A DNA stretch of 64,000 bases, taken from positions 6,386,014-6,450,013 of the forward strand of contig OY743169.1 in the NCBI GenBank assembly GCA_963555705.1, written 5' to 3'. Every line of letters starts with the position of its first letter. Position 1 is the first letter of the stretch. Made by a program: the position numbers and the translations under genes. The notes beneath the pieces are model-generated. The model saw nothing but the letters and a program-made list of their open reading frames with translations, was not told the DNA's origin and did no database searches. Shown here one piece after another: positions 1-11,561 of the stretch. Source of the stretch: Ligustrum vulgare. Its lineage: Eukaryota > Streptophyta > Magnoliopsida > Lamiales > Oleaceae.

Positions 1-3000
1 TCTTTTAAGGTAAGAGGGATACTTGCAAGAATTTTTTAATTAGTCATTTGCCTGGAAATAAGTAGGTAAACACATGAGCATTTTATCGAATGCCTCTAAA
101 AAGCAATTAAGACAAACATTCTCTTTATCCTTATTTCATTTTAATAAGAGGACCAAAGGAAAAAGATAAACACATGTTATTTCATTCCCAGAAAAACACA
201 AGTATGTATATATTAACCCATACAACAGTAAATATTTATAATGTGATTGTGCACGTGTGTTTGTGTGTGAGAAAGAAAGATACAATACTTTATATAGTGA
301 TAATTGAATGGATATAAGCAAAATTAGGAAAGAGGACACTAAAATAACCATATAGGATGAGAAGGATTTCTCATATTATGCTGGTATAGAACTTTCAACT
401 CCAGATAAGTTGAACTTCTACGCTATTCTCCAAGCAGTAATTAATCAAACAATGTTTAAACAAGAGATATTATCAATCCATCTATGTCAACTGAGACATC
501 ACCAATTAGGATTATCATCAATATAAACTGTAAGAATAACAATCTGACCAACCATTTCATACTTAAAATGAGTGTAGCCCATTCTTAAAACAGCTTTGGA
601 AAATCTTTCACATGATTACACAGAATGAACTCATTGAGAAACTCATTAATTAGATAATAAAGAATTCATTTTGAGAAATCCTTTTAACATTTTGACACAA
701 ATTGTTCAATAACTACTTTTCTTATTGCAATAATAATGTTCAAACCACTTCAGAGATACCTTCTCAGACAGCAAAGATTAATATCTAGCTTTCTATGAAC
801 TATTCAAAAACATGTTTGTGAGAAATAGAAAGAGTGATCAAATTTAAAAAAAATAAAAAAATAAAAAAATCCATTGTCATTTTTGGCATGACTTTTTACA
901 AGTTTGCATCAATAAAACTGTGTTATATTCATAGATAAAACATTTAAAGCCACATGGTAATAATTACCAATCACCTTTTTTGGAATTACTTATTTGTTCA
1001 ACTATTTTGGGGCATAAAAAGAGCTTGAGCCTAATCCAGGTAGTCAAGAAATAGATATAAACTAAAAAACCCAAATATAGGGCATTGTATGTGTTAATTC
1101 TTCGAACCCACTAACCCAAAGAGAAAAGTAATCAACTTCAAACATCATTCACAGGTTTACTTATGCACATTTGCAGTCTAAGATAATGAAAGAGATTATA
1201 AAAGACTGACCGTCGAAAAATGTCAAAGTGCACAGAAAGCTGCTCCTCTGCCTCGCTGAGCTATTGGCGGAAACCGTTTCACAATCAGAGTTTCTGTTTG
1301 GCCGAAATACGAGTTTGCGGGCCCGATTTGCACTTCACTTCTCTGATCAACTCTCGCCTCTGACGCTGCGGGATCACGCCAAAACTCGGGCCGAGTTATG
1401 TCCTCGACGCTACGAAGCTGATGGTTGTGGCTGTTCGCCGGTTGGATGGCTGGAAGAAGAAGATGTTCTCGGTCAGTAATAAAAGGAAAGGGAACGAATG
1501 GGAGCCCTAATCGGTGAATTAAAGTTTGAATAGCTGAGTTAGGGTAGATCTACGGGAGATCTAGAACAAAAAGTGGTTGATTATGGATTCGTAGTAGTAT
1601 AAATAGTGACTGCTCGAAGATGAAGAGAGAAACTGTGACCGCTCGAAGATGAAGAGAAGAGATTTTGTGTTGAAAAAGTGTGAGACCGACTTAATGAAAT
1701 GTAGAAGACTTTTGAGAGAAGAGATAAAAATGCGTTATAACAGTGAAAACCAGTTTCTTAATAGTTGGAATTTTCAATGTGAACACAAAGGTTACTATGA
1801 TGAATAGTTCTATCTATCCTCTCTTTTAAGGTAAGAGTGACAAAATGAGATATTTAGCTCCCGTTTGGTTTTCAATTTTTTTTAAATCAAATTTATTCAA
1901 TAATCCATTTTCGTCAAACTCATCATTTTTTATTTTTCAAACATTTTTTTAATCATACATTCTTTCAATAATATTATTCAAAACCATACTATTCACAAAA
2001 AAGGGGGCCAACCACACAATCTTCAAAATATTCAATTCATTTTCCTTGACAAACCTGTGTCCATGGCCATTTTTGTGAGGGACCAAATTTCAGCTCTGCT
2101 GTAGCAGAAGTAAAATGACCCTCTATTCACGACGCTCCACAAGGTGCTGTTCTCAGCCACATTGGAGACTTGATGAATTCTTTCACCGCTCTCCGGTGGC
2201 ACATTTCACAGTTTAGCTAGCTAAATCCACCCTTCACATTTCCAAGATAATGCACGGTTCTGGTAGACCTCCCTTTCGCATTATGAACTTTACTGCGTCC
2301 AACTCCATTGAATTAAATTCACTCTCCTTCACGTTAAAAAAAGTAGTCAAACTAATTAATGGTAAATCACGAAAATTGTGATATATCATTTTGTGCAGTA
2401 AGAATGATGTGCAAAATCTTGTTGGAAACTTGCAAAATTTGAAATTCGCTTTAAGAAGGGAAAAAAAATAAAAATCTTTCTAGTGTATAATTAGTAACGG
2501 CAAGGGAAAACTTTGGGTTAGTGTTGGCAATGACCGAGCCAAGACGAGTCGGGCTCGCTGCTCTTCTAAAATGAGTGGAGTAAAAATGGATTTTAAGTAA
2601 AATAAAATTACGAGCTCGTTGCCACGAACCGTCCACCTTTTCATGAGCCGAGCCATTCCATGCTCAGCTTGTTTTTCTGTTTCGTTGTTTTTGCCTGAGC
2701 TCGTGAGTAGTACGAGCCACTTGTGACTCGTGTTTTGATGAGCCGGCGAGCGACTCGGCCCGTTTGCCATCTCTACTTGTGGTTCTTTATTAATGAACAA
2801 GTTCATGATTTTCAACTGATCATGTGAACTTGGCATCAAATTCCTAAATCCATTTTGTCCATTATCATTTACGTGAAATCCCAAATGAAAGGAGCTTTCA
2901 TTTCACCTAGCCAGTCCCTTAATATTTTCTCTCGGGAACCCATGGTGAGAAGAAAATAAAATGGCCTTACCATAAAACCGTGTTAAGATTAAAATAGTAA
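1..3000. other. gene-poor left edge
   Basis: I see no supported gene here. A 16-bp sequence (TCTTTTAAGGTAAGAG) occurs at 1-16 and again at 1822-1837 and may bound an insertion. A GC-richer patch at 1210-1480 has an 83-codon open frame without recognisable domains. A short tandem repeat built on CTCGAAGATGAAGAGA lies at 1610-1665. The remaining open frames are short and look like chance. Confidence 0.6.
1856..2017. repeat. MITE-like remnant of the GTTTGG-ended family
   Basis: The block opens with CTCCCGTTTGGTTTTC and closes with GGGGGCCAACCAC. Its interior resembles the elements at 25674-25850 and 59832-60008, with shared phrases such as CATACATTCT and TATTCAAAACCATA. Its own terminal repeats are poor and no clean target duplication is visible, so the ends are approximate. 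Confidence 0.4.
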
Positions 3001-3039
3001 ATAACCTCCTGTTTTCAAAGTTGAATTTTAATTAACAAT

Positions 3040-3700
3040 AGTAAATATTAAATAAGTTTCTATCCTCAAAGTTGAATTTTAATTAATAACAGTGCCGGTG
3101 ACGAAAGTGAATAGACCTCTAACTGTAGCAAAAAGAAAACTTCAAAGATCGATCATAAAAAGAAATTAATTTGGAAGATTAAACGTGTTTTCCACCACAA
3201 CAAAGTAGACAAAAGCTTATAAAAAAATGCGTTAATTCAAACACACCTGAATAATAAATGTTTGTAGGTATATGATAGAGAACAGTAAGATATAAAGAGA
3301 AAAAAAAATGATAAATGAATAGGAATGTGGATTTGGTAGTTGATCATTGATTGGGTAAGATGAACAATACGTACATAGAAAGACTATTTTTAACGACGAT
3401 AAAATAAACATTTGTAAACTCATTTTCAGCCAACTTAATAAAAGGTATGGCCTGGATCCATTTGGTTAGCTTATAAAGAAATAGAATTAATATTATTTAT
3501 GCATTGCCGTCCTAAAATATGTAACTTATTGAATTCAATTATTCCCTTCTAAAAATTTGACTTGTTCATGGTATAAGTTGACTTAATCTGGAGGATGCAA
3601 ACTTATGTAATATTTAACCAGAGAGTTTTTGGCAAATCTTCTTCATCTGTTGATCAGCATTCTTAATAACTGTGAAGATATTATTGTATCAGCCTGCAAT
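3040..3700 (+). repeat. 5' flank of WAK-like copy A, duplicated upstream of copy B
   Basis: The segment from about 3060 to 3420 recurs, diverged, at about 8270-8620. Both carry GTGACGAAAGTGA, ATAGACCTCTAACT and AAAACTTCAAAGATC in the same order. The last 200 bases before the ATG recur before copies A, B and C (ATCTGGAGGATG and TATTTAACCAGAGAG). This shows that the tandem duplication unit included the promoter and 5' UTR. Confidence 0.8.
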
Positions 3701-4917
3701 ATGCAGAAAAAAGCTTGCATTCTGCTCATCTTATGGCTTTCATTTAGCTTGGCTATATCAAGCCAGACCCTCAACAACAGCACATTCGCACTACCGGCCG
3801 GCTGCCCCACCAAGTGCGGGAATGTACCGGTTCCATACCCATTTGGTATCGGTTTAGGTGCTGGATGTTCCATTGGCCCATGGTTTGACATTAACTGTAA
3901 GTCATCTTTTAACCCTCCAAAGCCGTTCCTCAGCAGAACGAATGGTGAGATTATCAGCATATCAGACACTACAATTCGTATCAAAAGCAATGGAATAGCT
4001 TCCAGGTGCTATAATCGGACCGGTGGCATAACTCGTGAATTTCAAACTGTATATAGCATAGAAACCTCGCCCTTCAGCTTTTCCAAAGAAAATAAGTTCA
4101 TAGTTGTGGGATGTGATGATGTTTCCTACATGGGAAGCGCGAAAACTGATAACTTAATCAGTTCATGCGCTGCAATATGTTCGCAGAGCAGCGACTTGAG
4201 AAATGAATCCTGTTCTGGAATTGGTTGTTGTAGAAACTCCATTCCCAAGGGCTTAAAGAACTACACCACTTTCATGAACAGCTATGGAAATCATAAGAAG
4301 GTCTCATCCTTCAACCGCTGTGGCTATTCCTTTCTAGGAGAATCGGAAAAGTATAGGTTTCATCCATCTGATGTCTCTGATCCCACTTTTGAACACAGAA
4401 TTATAGAAACTGTTCCAATGGTAATTGACTGGGTGATTGGGAATCAAACATGTGCTGAAGCTCAGAAATCCAGTCAATTTGCTTGTCAGGAAAATAGTAC
4501 CTGCATTGATTCTGATACTAGTCTTGGAGGATATCGCTGCAGCTGCTCTGAGGGATACGAGGGAAACCCATATCTCATACCAGGTTGCCGAGCACTCTAG
4601 GCGTGTTTAGTACATAGTATTGGACACTACTCGACAGTGGACAAAAATATTAACTTCTTTTTTTTGCTTCCATATCCATAAGTGTCCAATTACCTTACTG
4701 AAGAAGATAAACAAAAATGAATGATCAAACAGCAATAAAACAATGCATATTTTCTTTGGCTCATCCACGACTCTTGTCACTTTTATTATGTTTTCAGACA
4801 TTGCTATGATATAAATGCAAGGATAACAATGAAAAATAAAGAAGACACAGATTTTATTGCGAAACCCTAAAATTGAGAGAAAACCACGGGCAGAGGACGA
4901 AGAATTCATTATGCCAT

Positions 4918-5310
4918 TATACGAAAATATGGTAGTGCAAGAAATTGTGTTTTGAAAACTCCTATTTTTAACAATATCGAAACCCTAAATTGCAAGCGTG
5001 CCGAAAATAAGGTAGGTTCTTACACTGGGAGCTACCTGCGCACCCCTATAAGGATTAGTGGTGGCTACAGGATCGAGACCGATCCCTCCGCTACCACTAC
5101 AAAAGCCAGTGGTAGTGTAAAGTTTGTCTATCCCGTGTACATAACCGCATTACAACTATACGAAAATATGATAGTACAAGATTGTTTTATGAGGACTCTA
5201 GCTTGTAACAATATCGAAATCTTAAATCACATAAAGGTTGAAAATACGACACGTCCATACCGGCTATGAGAGGCATCTCGGCCCGATCCCTCCACTACCA
5301 TTAGAGACAC
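4918..5310. repeat. diverged tandem repeat, unit about 240 bp, in the intron of copy A
   Basis: The start of one unit (CGAAAATATGGTAGTGCAAG, then AACAATATCGAAACC) recurs about 240 bases later as CGAAAATATGATAGTACAAG and AACAATATCGAAATC. The downstream phrase GATCCCTCCGCTACCA also recurs as GATCCCTCCACTACCA. The region is absent from the corresponding intron of copy B, so it came with an insertion. Confidence 0.65.
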
Positions 5311-5895
5311 CCATTTTTTTCATAATTTAGTTTCATAACAAAGGTCATACCACGAACTTTTTGGGTCAGGTCAAATGGAATTCGGGTCACCGTTTTGTAA
5401 TAGACATCAATGATTGCAAGACCAATCCATTATCCATGTCATCAATACGGAATTTGCACTAATACTTCAGGTGGTTTACAAATGCTCTTGCCAACATGGT
5501 TATATTGGTGATGGCAAAAAAGTTTGCATTGCCTAGCGTTCCAATAAGGAATCAGTGTTCACAGGTTTTTGACAAATAGTCACCCGTGCAAATTTACTCA
5601 TTTGTTAAGACTTTTTACAACTAAGGAGTTTTCGAATGCAACTAATCAGTTCAATGAAAGTAGAATACTTGGACGAGGAGGTCAAGGTACAGTTTATAAG
5701 GGCATACGGTCTGATGTGAGAACTGTTGCAGTAAAGAAGTCCAAGTTAGTGGGGATAATCAATTGGAGCAATTTATAAATGAGGTCTAATCCTATCTCAA
5801 ATTAACCACAAAATCATTGTTATGCTACTTGGATGTTGTTTGGAGATAGAAATTCCGTTGTTGGTTTATGAATTTATTGCTCATAGTACCCTCTT

Positions 5896-6696
5896 CATGT
5901 TAAAAAAAATATCAAAGAAGGGAGAGGATTGAATTAAATAAGGAGATTTAAATTCAAACAGAAGATATAAATTCAATGAAAGGTAGTACCTTATTTTTCT
6001 TCAATCTTCTTCTCTATAATCCTTCTCTTTTATCATGATTTCTTATCCAACACATCAAAAGTTTGATTTTCACTCATCTCAAGCTAAAAGAAAAAAAAAG
6101 TTATCTTTCACCAAATACATCATACCAGATTCAAACAATACAAATCAAGATCCTATTTACCCGCACCAAATTCGAAAAAACACAGCAACAAAAAGAAAAT
6201 CATACCAAAAATCAACGTATGAATTCATTGCCAATTAAAAGTCTGAATCATCAGCACGTTCTCTGAAAAAATTCCTATAGACACAACCCATGCAATATGA
6301 GATACACAAGATTCGCAAAAATGTAAATCCACACATCTTCGCAATGATGAAGAGAAAAAAAAAGTTGGTTTTTCACAAAATTAATATCCAAAGCAGCTTT
6401 CTCAAGATGAAAATGTGCTTTCAGCCACAGCACAATTTGTAGGAGGATGATAAAAAATATAAAAGAAGGACGAATATCAAATAAGATAAAGGAGAATCGA
6501 ATTCAAACAGAAGATATCCCAACAAGAAGTGAAGAATAGAGTCCTAGATAATGTAGATTGATTAGTTGATGTTATCTTGTAAAGAATTGTTATTCCTATT
6601 TAACTATAAATATGATTCAATATGTATTCAAGTGGCCCATGGTCATTCAACAAAGTTAGAATTAGTATTTTGTTCATTTCCGTTTTCTTCCCTTCG
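5896..6696 (+). mobile_element. LTR-retrotransposon remnant inserted in the copy A kinase
   Basis: Compared with copies B and C, the kinase reading is interrupted after ACCCTCTTC at 5895 and resumes at about 6693-6697 with CTTCGATCACATCCATGA. The insert has two related stretches (about 5925-5970 and 6470-6520, both containing AATTCAAACAGAAGATAT) that look like remnant LTRs. A purine run (GTAGGAGGA) before TGATAAAAAATATA at about 6448 resembles a polypurine tract in plus orientation. A TATA-like stretch lies at about 6600. There is no coding capacity. Confidence 0.6.
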
Positions 6697-6993
6697 ATCA
6701 CATCCATGACTGCTAAGTTCCTCACGACATGGGATATGCGCCTAAGAATGGCAGCAGAGATAGCAGGAGCTCTCACTTGTCTACATTATGCAACTTCTTC
6801 GCACGTTTATTATAGGGACATCAAGTCAAGCAATATCCTTTTAGATGAAAATTATAGACCCAAAGTGTCGGATTTTGGAATTTCAAGGGCTGTTGCAATA
6901 GATAAAACTCACTTCACCACCTTAGTGAAGGGGATCTTTCCAGAATACTTCCGATCAAGCCAATTTACTTATAAGAGTGATGTCTACAGTTTT

Positions 6994-7613
6994 TGTTGGG
7001 ACCATGGATATTTTAATTTTGCCCAATCTCAAGCCCAAACCCCAGGCCCAAGTGAGGTTCCAACCCAAAACCAATTGGTAATTAGTGAAGTAGCCCACTT
7101 GGGTTATATGATGGTTTATTTCCTTCCGCACAACCAATGTGAGATTTTTTGCATTCCCAACAATCCCTCCCTCAAATAAGGCCCACGAGGTACACCTGGC
7201 CCATCTAGTCCTCCCTCAAGATAAATTCTATCACATCTCCTCATGCCTAGGGAGATCACCATTCACCGAGATAATCCACCATAGTCGCTGCACACTATGT
7301 TACCATGGATCTTCCATCTTGTGAGAAACCACAGGAATTCTTCATTTTGAGTTCATCATCTCGATTCATCTGCCGTTGTTTGGGAGTCACGTACATCCAC
7401 TCGATTGTACGTCCACTGTATAATCTTTCCGGCTCTGATACCACTGTTGGGACCATGAATATTTTAATTTTGCCCAATCCCAAGCCCAAACCTCAGGCTC
7501 AAGTGAGATTCCAACCCAAAATCAATTGGTAATTGGTGGAATAATCCACTTGGGTTATATGATTGTTTATTTCCTTCCGCACAACCAATTTGAGATTTTT
7601 TGCATTCCCAATA
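6994..7613 (-). mobile_element. TRIM element with 169-bp LTRs, inserted in the copy A kinase
   Basis: The two LTRs are 6994-7162 and 7445-7613, both 169 bp, both starting TGTTGGGACCATG, and roughly 90 per cent identical by eye. The internal region is only 282 bp. Reading the minus strand, the sequence beside the 7445 LTR is TGGTATCAGAGCC, the tRNA-Met-type primer binding site, and beside the other LTR is the purine tract GAGGGAGGGATTG. The element is flanked by GTTTT at 6989-6993 and 7614-7618, a 5-bp target duplication. In the intact paralogue the site reads CTACAGTTTTGGCG, so the insertion is exact. Confidence 0.93.
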
Positions 7614-7721
7614 GTTTTGGCATTGTTCTTGTTGAGCTTTTATCAAACACAAACCAATATGCCAACGGTTTTGGCGTTGTTCTTGTTGAGCTTTTATCAG
7701 GACAAAAATCAATATCTTCAA
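7614..7721 (+). repeat. 54-bp tandem duplication in kinase pseudogene A
   Basis: Kinase sequence starting GTTTTGG and encoding FGxVLVELLS appears at 7614-7667 and again from 7668. The length is a multiple of three. It lies immediately beside the TRIM target duplication and is absent from copies B and C. Confidence 0.75.
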
Positions 7722-8239
7722 GTGTATCACTTGAAGACGAAGAAGGTTTAGCAGCACGTTTTCTTAACAAAACTGCCTTCATAGAATTTTTTATCCTAAA
7801 ATTTTAGAGCATGATAAAGATGAAGATATCATTGTTGTTGCATGCAACTTAAATTAGCATATCGATGCTTGAATTTGAATGGGAAGAAAAGGCCAACAAT
7901 GATAGAAGTCACCTTGGAATTGGAGAATGTTCTATCTAAGAGGCCAGTGACTGTCCAAAGAAATACGCAAGTAATCATCACTGAAAGGGGTCAGCAGCGT
8001 TATCAGACCTCAACTCCACATGGACATCTACTGATCTTGAGAGCACTGTACTATCAGAAATCAATCCCTTTCTATATTACACTGTTTGATAGAAACAAGC
8101 ATGCATGTTTAATGTTCTTGCAGTGATGACAAATATATTTGGTTTTATCATAAAATGCAACATAGTTTTTTTTTCTCAAAATATTTGGCATTCATAAATC
8201 ATAATCTTGTACATCTTTCAATCAAACACATCATTCTAA

Positions 8240-8958
8240 CTCTACCATATGGTGTGTCCAAGTTTCTATCCTAAACGTTGAATTTTAATCAACATCAATG
8301 TCAGTGACGAAAGTGATCATAGACCTCTAACTAAAGCAAAAAAGAAAACTTCAAAGATCAAATTAAAAAAAGAAATTAAGTTGGATGATTAACCGTGTTT
8401 TCAACCAAAAGAAAGTAGACTAAAGTGTTAAAAAATGTAAATTGAAACAAACCTAAATATTAAATGTTTGTACGTAATATGATAGAGAAAAGTAAGAAAA
8501 AGAAAAAGAACAATGAATATGAATGTCGAGTTGGTCGTTGACCATTAATTGGGTTAAATTAATGAACAACAACTCAACAAGTCTATAAAAAGAATATTTT
8601 TAACAACGATTAAATAACCAAAAAAATGTTGGATCCATTTGGTTGGCTTATAATGAAATTGAAATCCTCTTCCAAGAAGATAGAATTAAATATTCTTGGA
8701 GATATAATAATTTCAGGCAGCTATGTTGAATTTAAGAGTTATTTATTTAACTTAATTAGTCAATAGTACTAAAAAATGTAACTTTCAATTCAATTATTCC
8801 CCTTTAAAAATTTAACCTTGTTCATGATATAAGTTTACTTAATCTGGAGGATGCTAACTTATATGTAATATTTAACCAGAGAGACTTTGGCAAATCTTCT
8901 TTATCTGTTGATCAGCATTCTTAATAATTGTGAAGATATTATTGTATCAGCCTGCAAT
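8240..8958 (+). promoter_or_regulatory. 5' flank and probable promoter of WAK-like gene B
   Basis: This is the duplicated upstream block shared with copy A, and in its last 200 bases with copy C. No individual cis element can be assigned with confidence. It is the only upstream region in the cluster that leads to an intact coding sequence. Confidence 0.45.
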
Positions 8959-11513
8959 ATGCAGCAAAAAGCTTGCATTCTGCTCATCTTATGGCTTCCA
9001 TTTAGCTTGGCCATATCAAACCAGACCCTCAACAACAGCACAATCGCCCTACCCGGCTGCCCCACCAAGTGCGGGAATGTACCTGTTCCATACCCATTTG
9101 GTATCGGTTTAGGTGCTGGATGTTCCATTGGTCCATGGTTCGACATTAACTGTAATTCATCTTTTGACATTCCAAAGCCGTTTCTCAGCAGAACGAATGG
9201 TGAGATTATCAGCATATCACACACCACAATCCGTATCAAAAGCAATGGGATTGCTTCCAGGTGCTATAATCGGACCGGTGGCATAACTTATCAATCTCAA
9301 ACTATATATAGCATAGAAACCTCGCCTTTCAGCTTTTCGAACGCAAATAAGTTCATAGTTGTGGGATGTGATGATGTTTCCTATATGGGAAGAGCGAAAA
9401 CTGATAACTTAATCAGTTCATGTGCTGCAATATGTTCGCAGAGCAGCGACTTGAGTAATGAATCCTGTTCTGGAATTGGCTGTTGTAGAAACTCCATTCC
9501 CAAGGGCGTAAAGAACTACACTACTTTCATGAACAGCTATGGAAATCACACGAAGGTCTCATCCTTCAACCGCTGTGGCTATTCCTTTCTAGGAGAATCG
9601 GACAGCTATAGGTTTCATCCATCTCATGTCTCTGATCCCACTTTTGAACACAGAATTATAGAAACAGTTCCAATGGTAATTGACTGGGTGATTGGGAATC
9701 AAACATGTGCAGTAGCTCAGAAATCTAGTCAATTTGCTTGTCAGGGAAATAGTATCTGTGTTGATTCTGGTACTGGTCTTGGTCTTGGAGGATATCGATG
9801 CAGTTGCTCTGTGGGATATGAGGGAAATCCATATCTCAAACCAGGTTGCCAAGGTTAGTTAGTATTTGTTTGAACTCTACGGGCATGTTTAGTACACAAT
9901 ATTAAACATTACTCGACAGTGGACAAAAATTTTAAGCGTTCATATATTGTCAAATAGTGCCTTACTGAAGATGATAAATAAAAATGAATTATCAAATAGC
10001 AATAAGAACAATGTATATTTCCTTTGGCTCGGCCATGACTATTATGTTTTCAGACATCGATGAATGTGAGACCAATCCATGTCATCAATACGGAATCTGC
10101 ACTAATACTCCAGGTGGTTTCAAATGCTCTTGCCAACATGGTTACCTTGGTGATGGCAGAAAGTCTGGTTCCGGTTGCATTGCCCAGCGTTCCAATAAGG
10201 GATCAGTGTTCCAAGGTTTTTAACATATAGTAACCCTGTTTTTATTTTCAATTTGTTTGCAAGTCACACAGTTATTTTCTAATTTGAATCTGTCTAATTT
10301 GACATGTCCCTTTGCTGCAGGTTTGGGTATGAGCATCGGATTTTTATTACAGCTAGCAATTACCTATTGGATATACAAAGTAGTGAAGAAGAGAAGGAAA
10401 CATAATCTCAAACAAAAATATTTCAAACGAAATGGAGGTCTTTTGTTACAGAAACAAATATCTACTAAGGAAGGCCACATAGCAAAAACAAAACTTTTCA
10501 CAGCTAAGGAGTTGTCGAAGGCAACTGATCAGTTCAATGAAAGTAGAATACTTGGACGAGGAGGTCAAGGTACAGTTTATAAGGGCATGCTATCTGATGG
10601 GAGAACTGTTGCAGTAAAGAAGTCCAAGTTAGTTGGGGATAATCAACTGGAGCCGTTTATAAATGAGGTCGTAATACTTTCTCAAATTAACCACAGAAAC
10701 ATTGTTAAGCTACTTGGATGTTGTTTGGAGACAGAAACTCCTTTGTTGGTTTATGAGTTTATTGCTAATAGAACCCTCTTCGATCACGTCCATGACCCGA
10801 GTGCTGAGTTCCCCATGACATGGGATATGCGCCTAAGAATGGCAGCAGAGATAGCAGGAGCTCTCGCTTATCTACATTATGCAACTTCGACACCCATTTA
10901 TCACAGGGACATCAAGTCGAGCAATATCCTATTAGATGAAAACTATAGACCCAAAGTGTCAGATTTTGGAATTTCAAGGTCTGTTTCAATAGATAAAACT
11001 CACTTCACCACCTTAGTGAAGGGGACCTTTGGCTATCTAGATCCAGAATACTTCCGATCAAGCCAATTTACTGATAAGAGTGATGTCTACAGTTTTGGCG
11101 TTGTTCTCATTGAGCTTTTATCAGGACAGAAACCCATATCATCAAGTGATACAGAAGAGGAAAGAAGTTTAGCAGCTCGTTTTCTTACGTCCATGGAACA
11201 AAACTGCCTTCATAGAATTCTTGATCCTAAAATTTTAGAGCATAATAAAGATGAAGATATCATTGCTGTTTCTAATTTAGCATATCGATGCTTGAATTTG
11301 AATGGGAAGAAAAGGCCAACAATGAAAGAAGTTGCCATGGAATTGGAGAATGTTCTATCTAAGAGGCCAGTGACTGTCCAAAGAAATATGCAAGTGATCA
11401 TCACTGAAGGGGGATCAACAGCATTATCAGACCTCAACTCCACATGGACATCAAGTGATCTTGAGAGCACTGTACCATCAGAAACCAATCCCTTGCTATA
11501 TTATACTTTTTGA
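8959..11513 (+). CDS. wall-associated-kinase-like receptor protein kinase (copy B, intact)
   Basis: Three exons join to 749 codons: 8959-9853, 10054-10215 and 10321-11513. Both introns are GT-AG and phase 1. The ATG at 8959 is chosen because it opens a hydrophobic signal peptide; the frame upstream has no ATG. Domain order: signal peptide (residues 1 to about 20), GUB_WAK wall-binding domain beginning [18 protein letters not shown], a first EGF-like module, a calcium-binding EGF ([10 protein letters not shown], from residue 299, exactly exon 2), a transmembrane helix at about 357-374 followed by KKRRK, then a Ser/Thr kinase. The kinase has its glycine loop [12 protein letters not shown] at about 430, VAVKK Lys at about 452, HRDIKSSN at 547 (RD class) and DFG at 567. 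WAK-family receptors sit in the plasma membrane and sense pectin or wall damage. Length and exon structure match the family. It is the only intact member of its cluster. Confidence 0.93.
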
Positions 11514-11561
11514 TAGAAACAAGCATGCATGTTTAATAAAAATAAAAATTCAGATGGAGAG

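Larger units (their letters stand above)
3701..8036 (+). pseudogene. WAK-like receptor kinase, copy A (disrupted)
   Basis: This is a tandem paralogue of the intact gene at 8959. The first exon is open from ATG 3701: a signal peptide, the GUB_WAK galacturonan-binding-like ectodomain beginning [17 protein letters not shown], and a first EGF. At the splice donor, where copy B has CCAAG-GTTAGT, copy A reads CCGAGCACTCTAG, so the donor is lost and translation stops at 4598-4600. The second EGF survives only as a degraded trace at 5405-5560. The kinase lies in pieces at 5600-5895, 6697-6993 and 7619-8036, separated by an LTR-type insertion and a TRIM. The transmembrane exon start is not recognisable. 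A truncated secreted ectodomain of about 300 aa could in principle still be made, but a receptor kinase cannot. Confidence 0.9.

Noticed and set aside
2480..2884. 134-codon minus-strand open frame
   Set aside because: No recognisable domain, no splice context and ordinary AT-rich flanks. Two overlapping frames in the same stretch are equally open.
3629..3700. N-terminal extension of the WAK-like frames upstream of 3701 and 8959
   Set aside because: The extended frames open at TTG, not ATG, and the residues before the signal peptide are 5' UTR translated in frame. The ATG at MQ(K/Q)[10 protein letters not shown] is the natural start.
7526..7807. 93-codon plus-strand frame containing LLSNTNQY
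   Set aside because: It joins TRIM LTR sequence to kinase pseudogene sequence across the 54-bp duplication. It is a chimera with no independent support.
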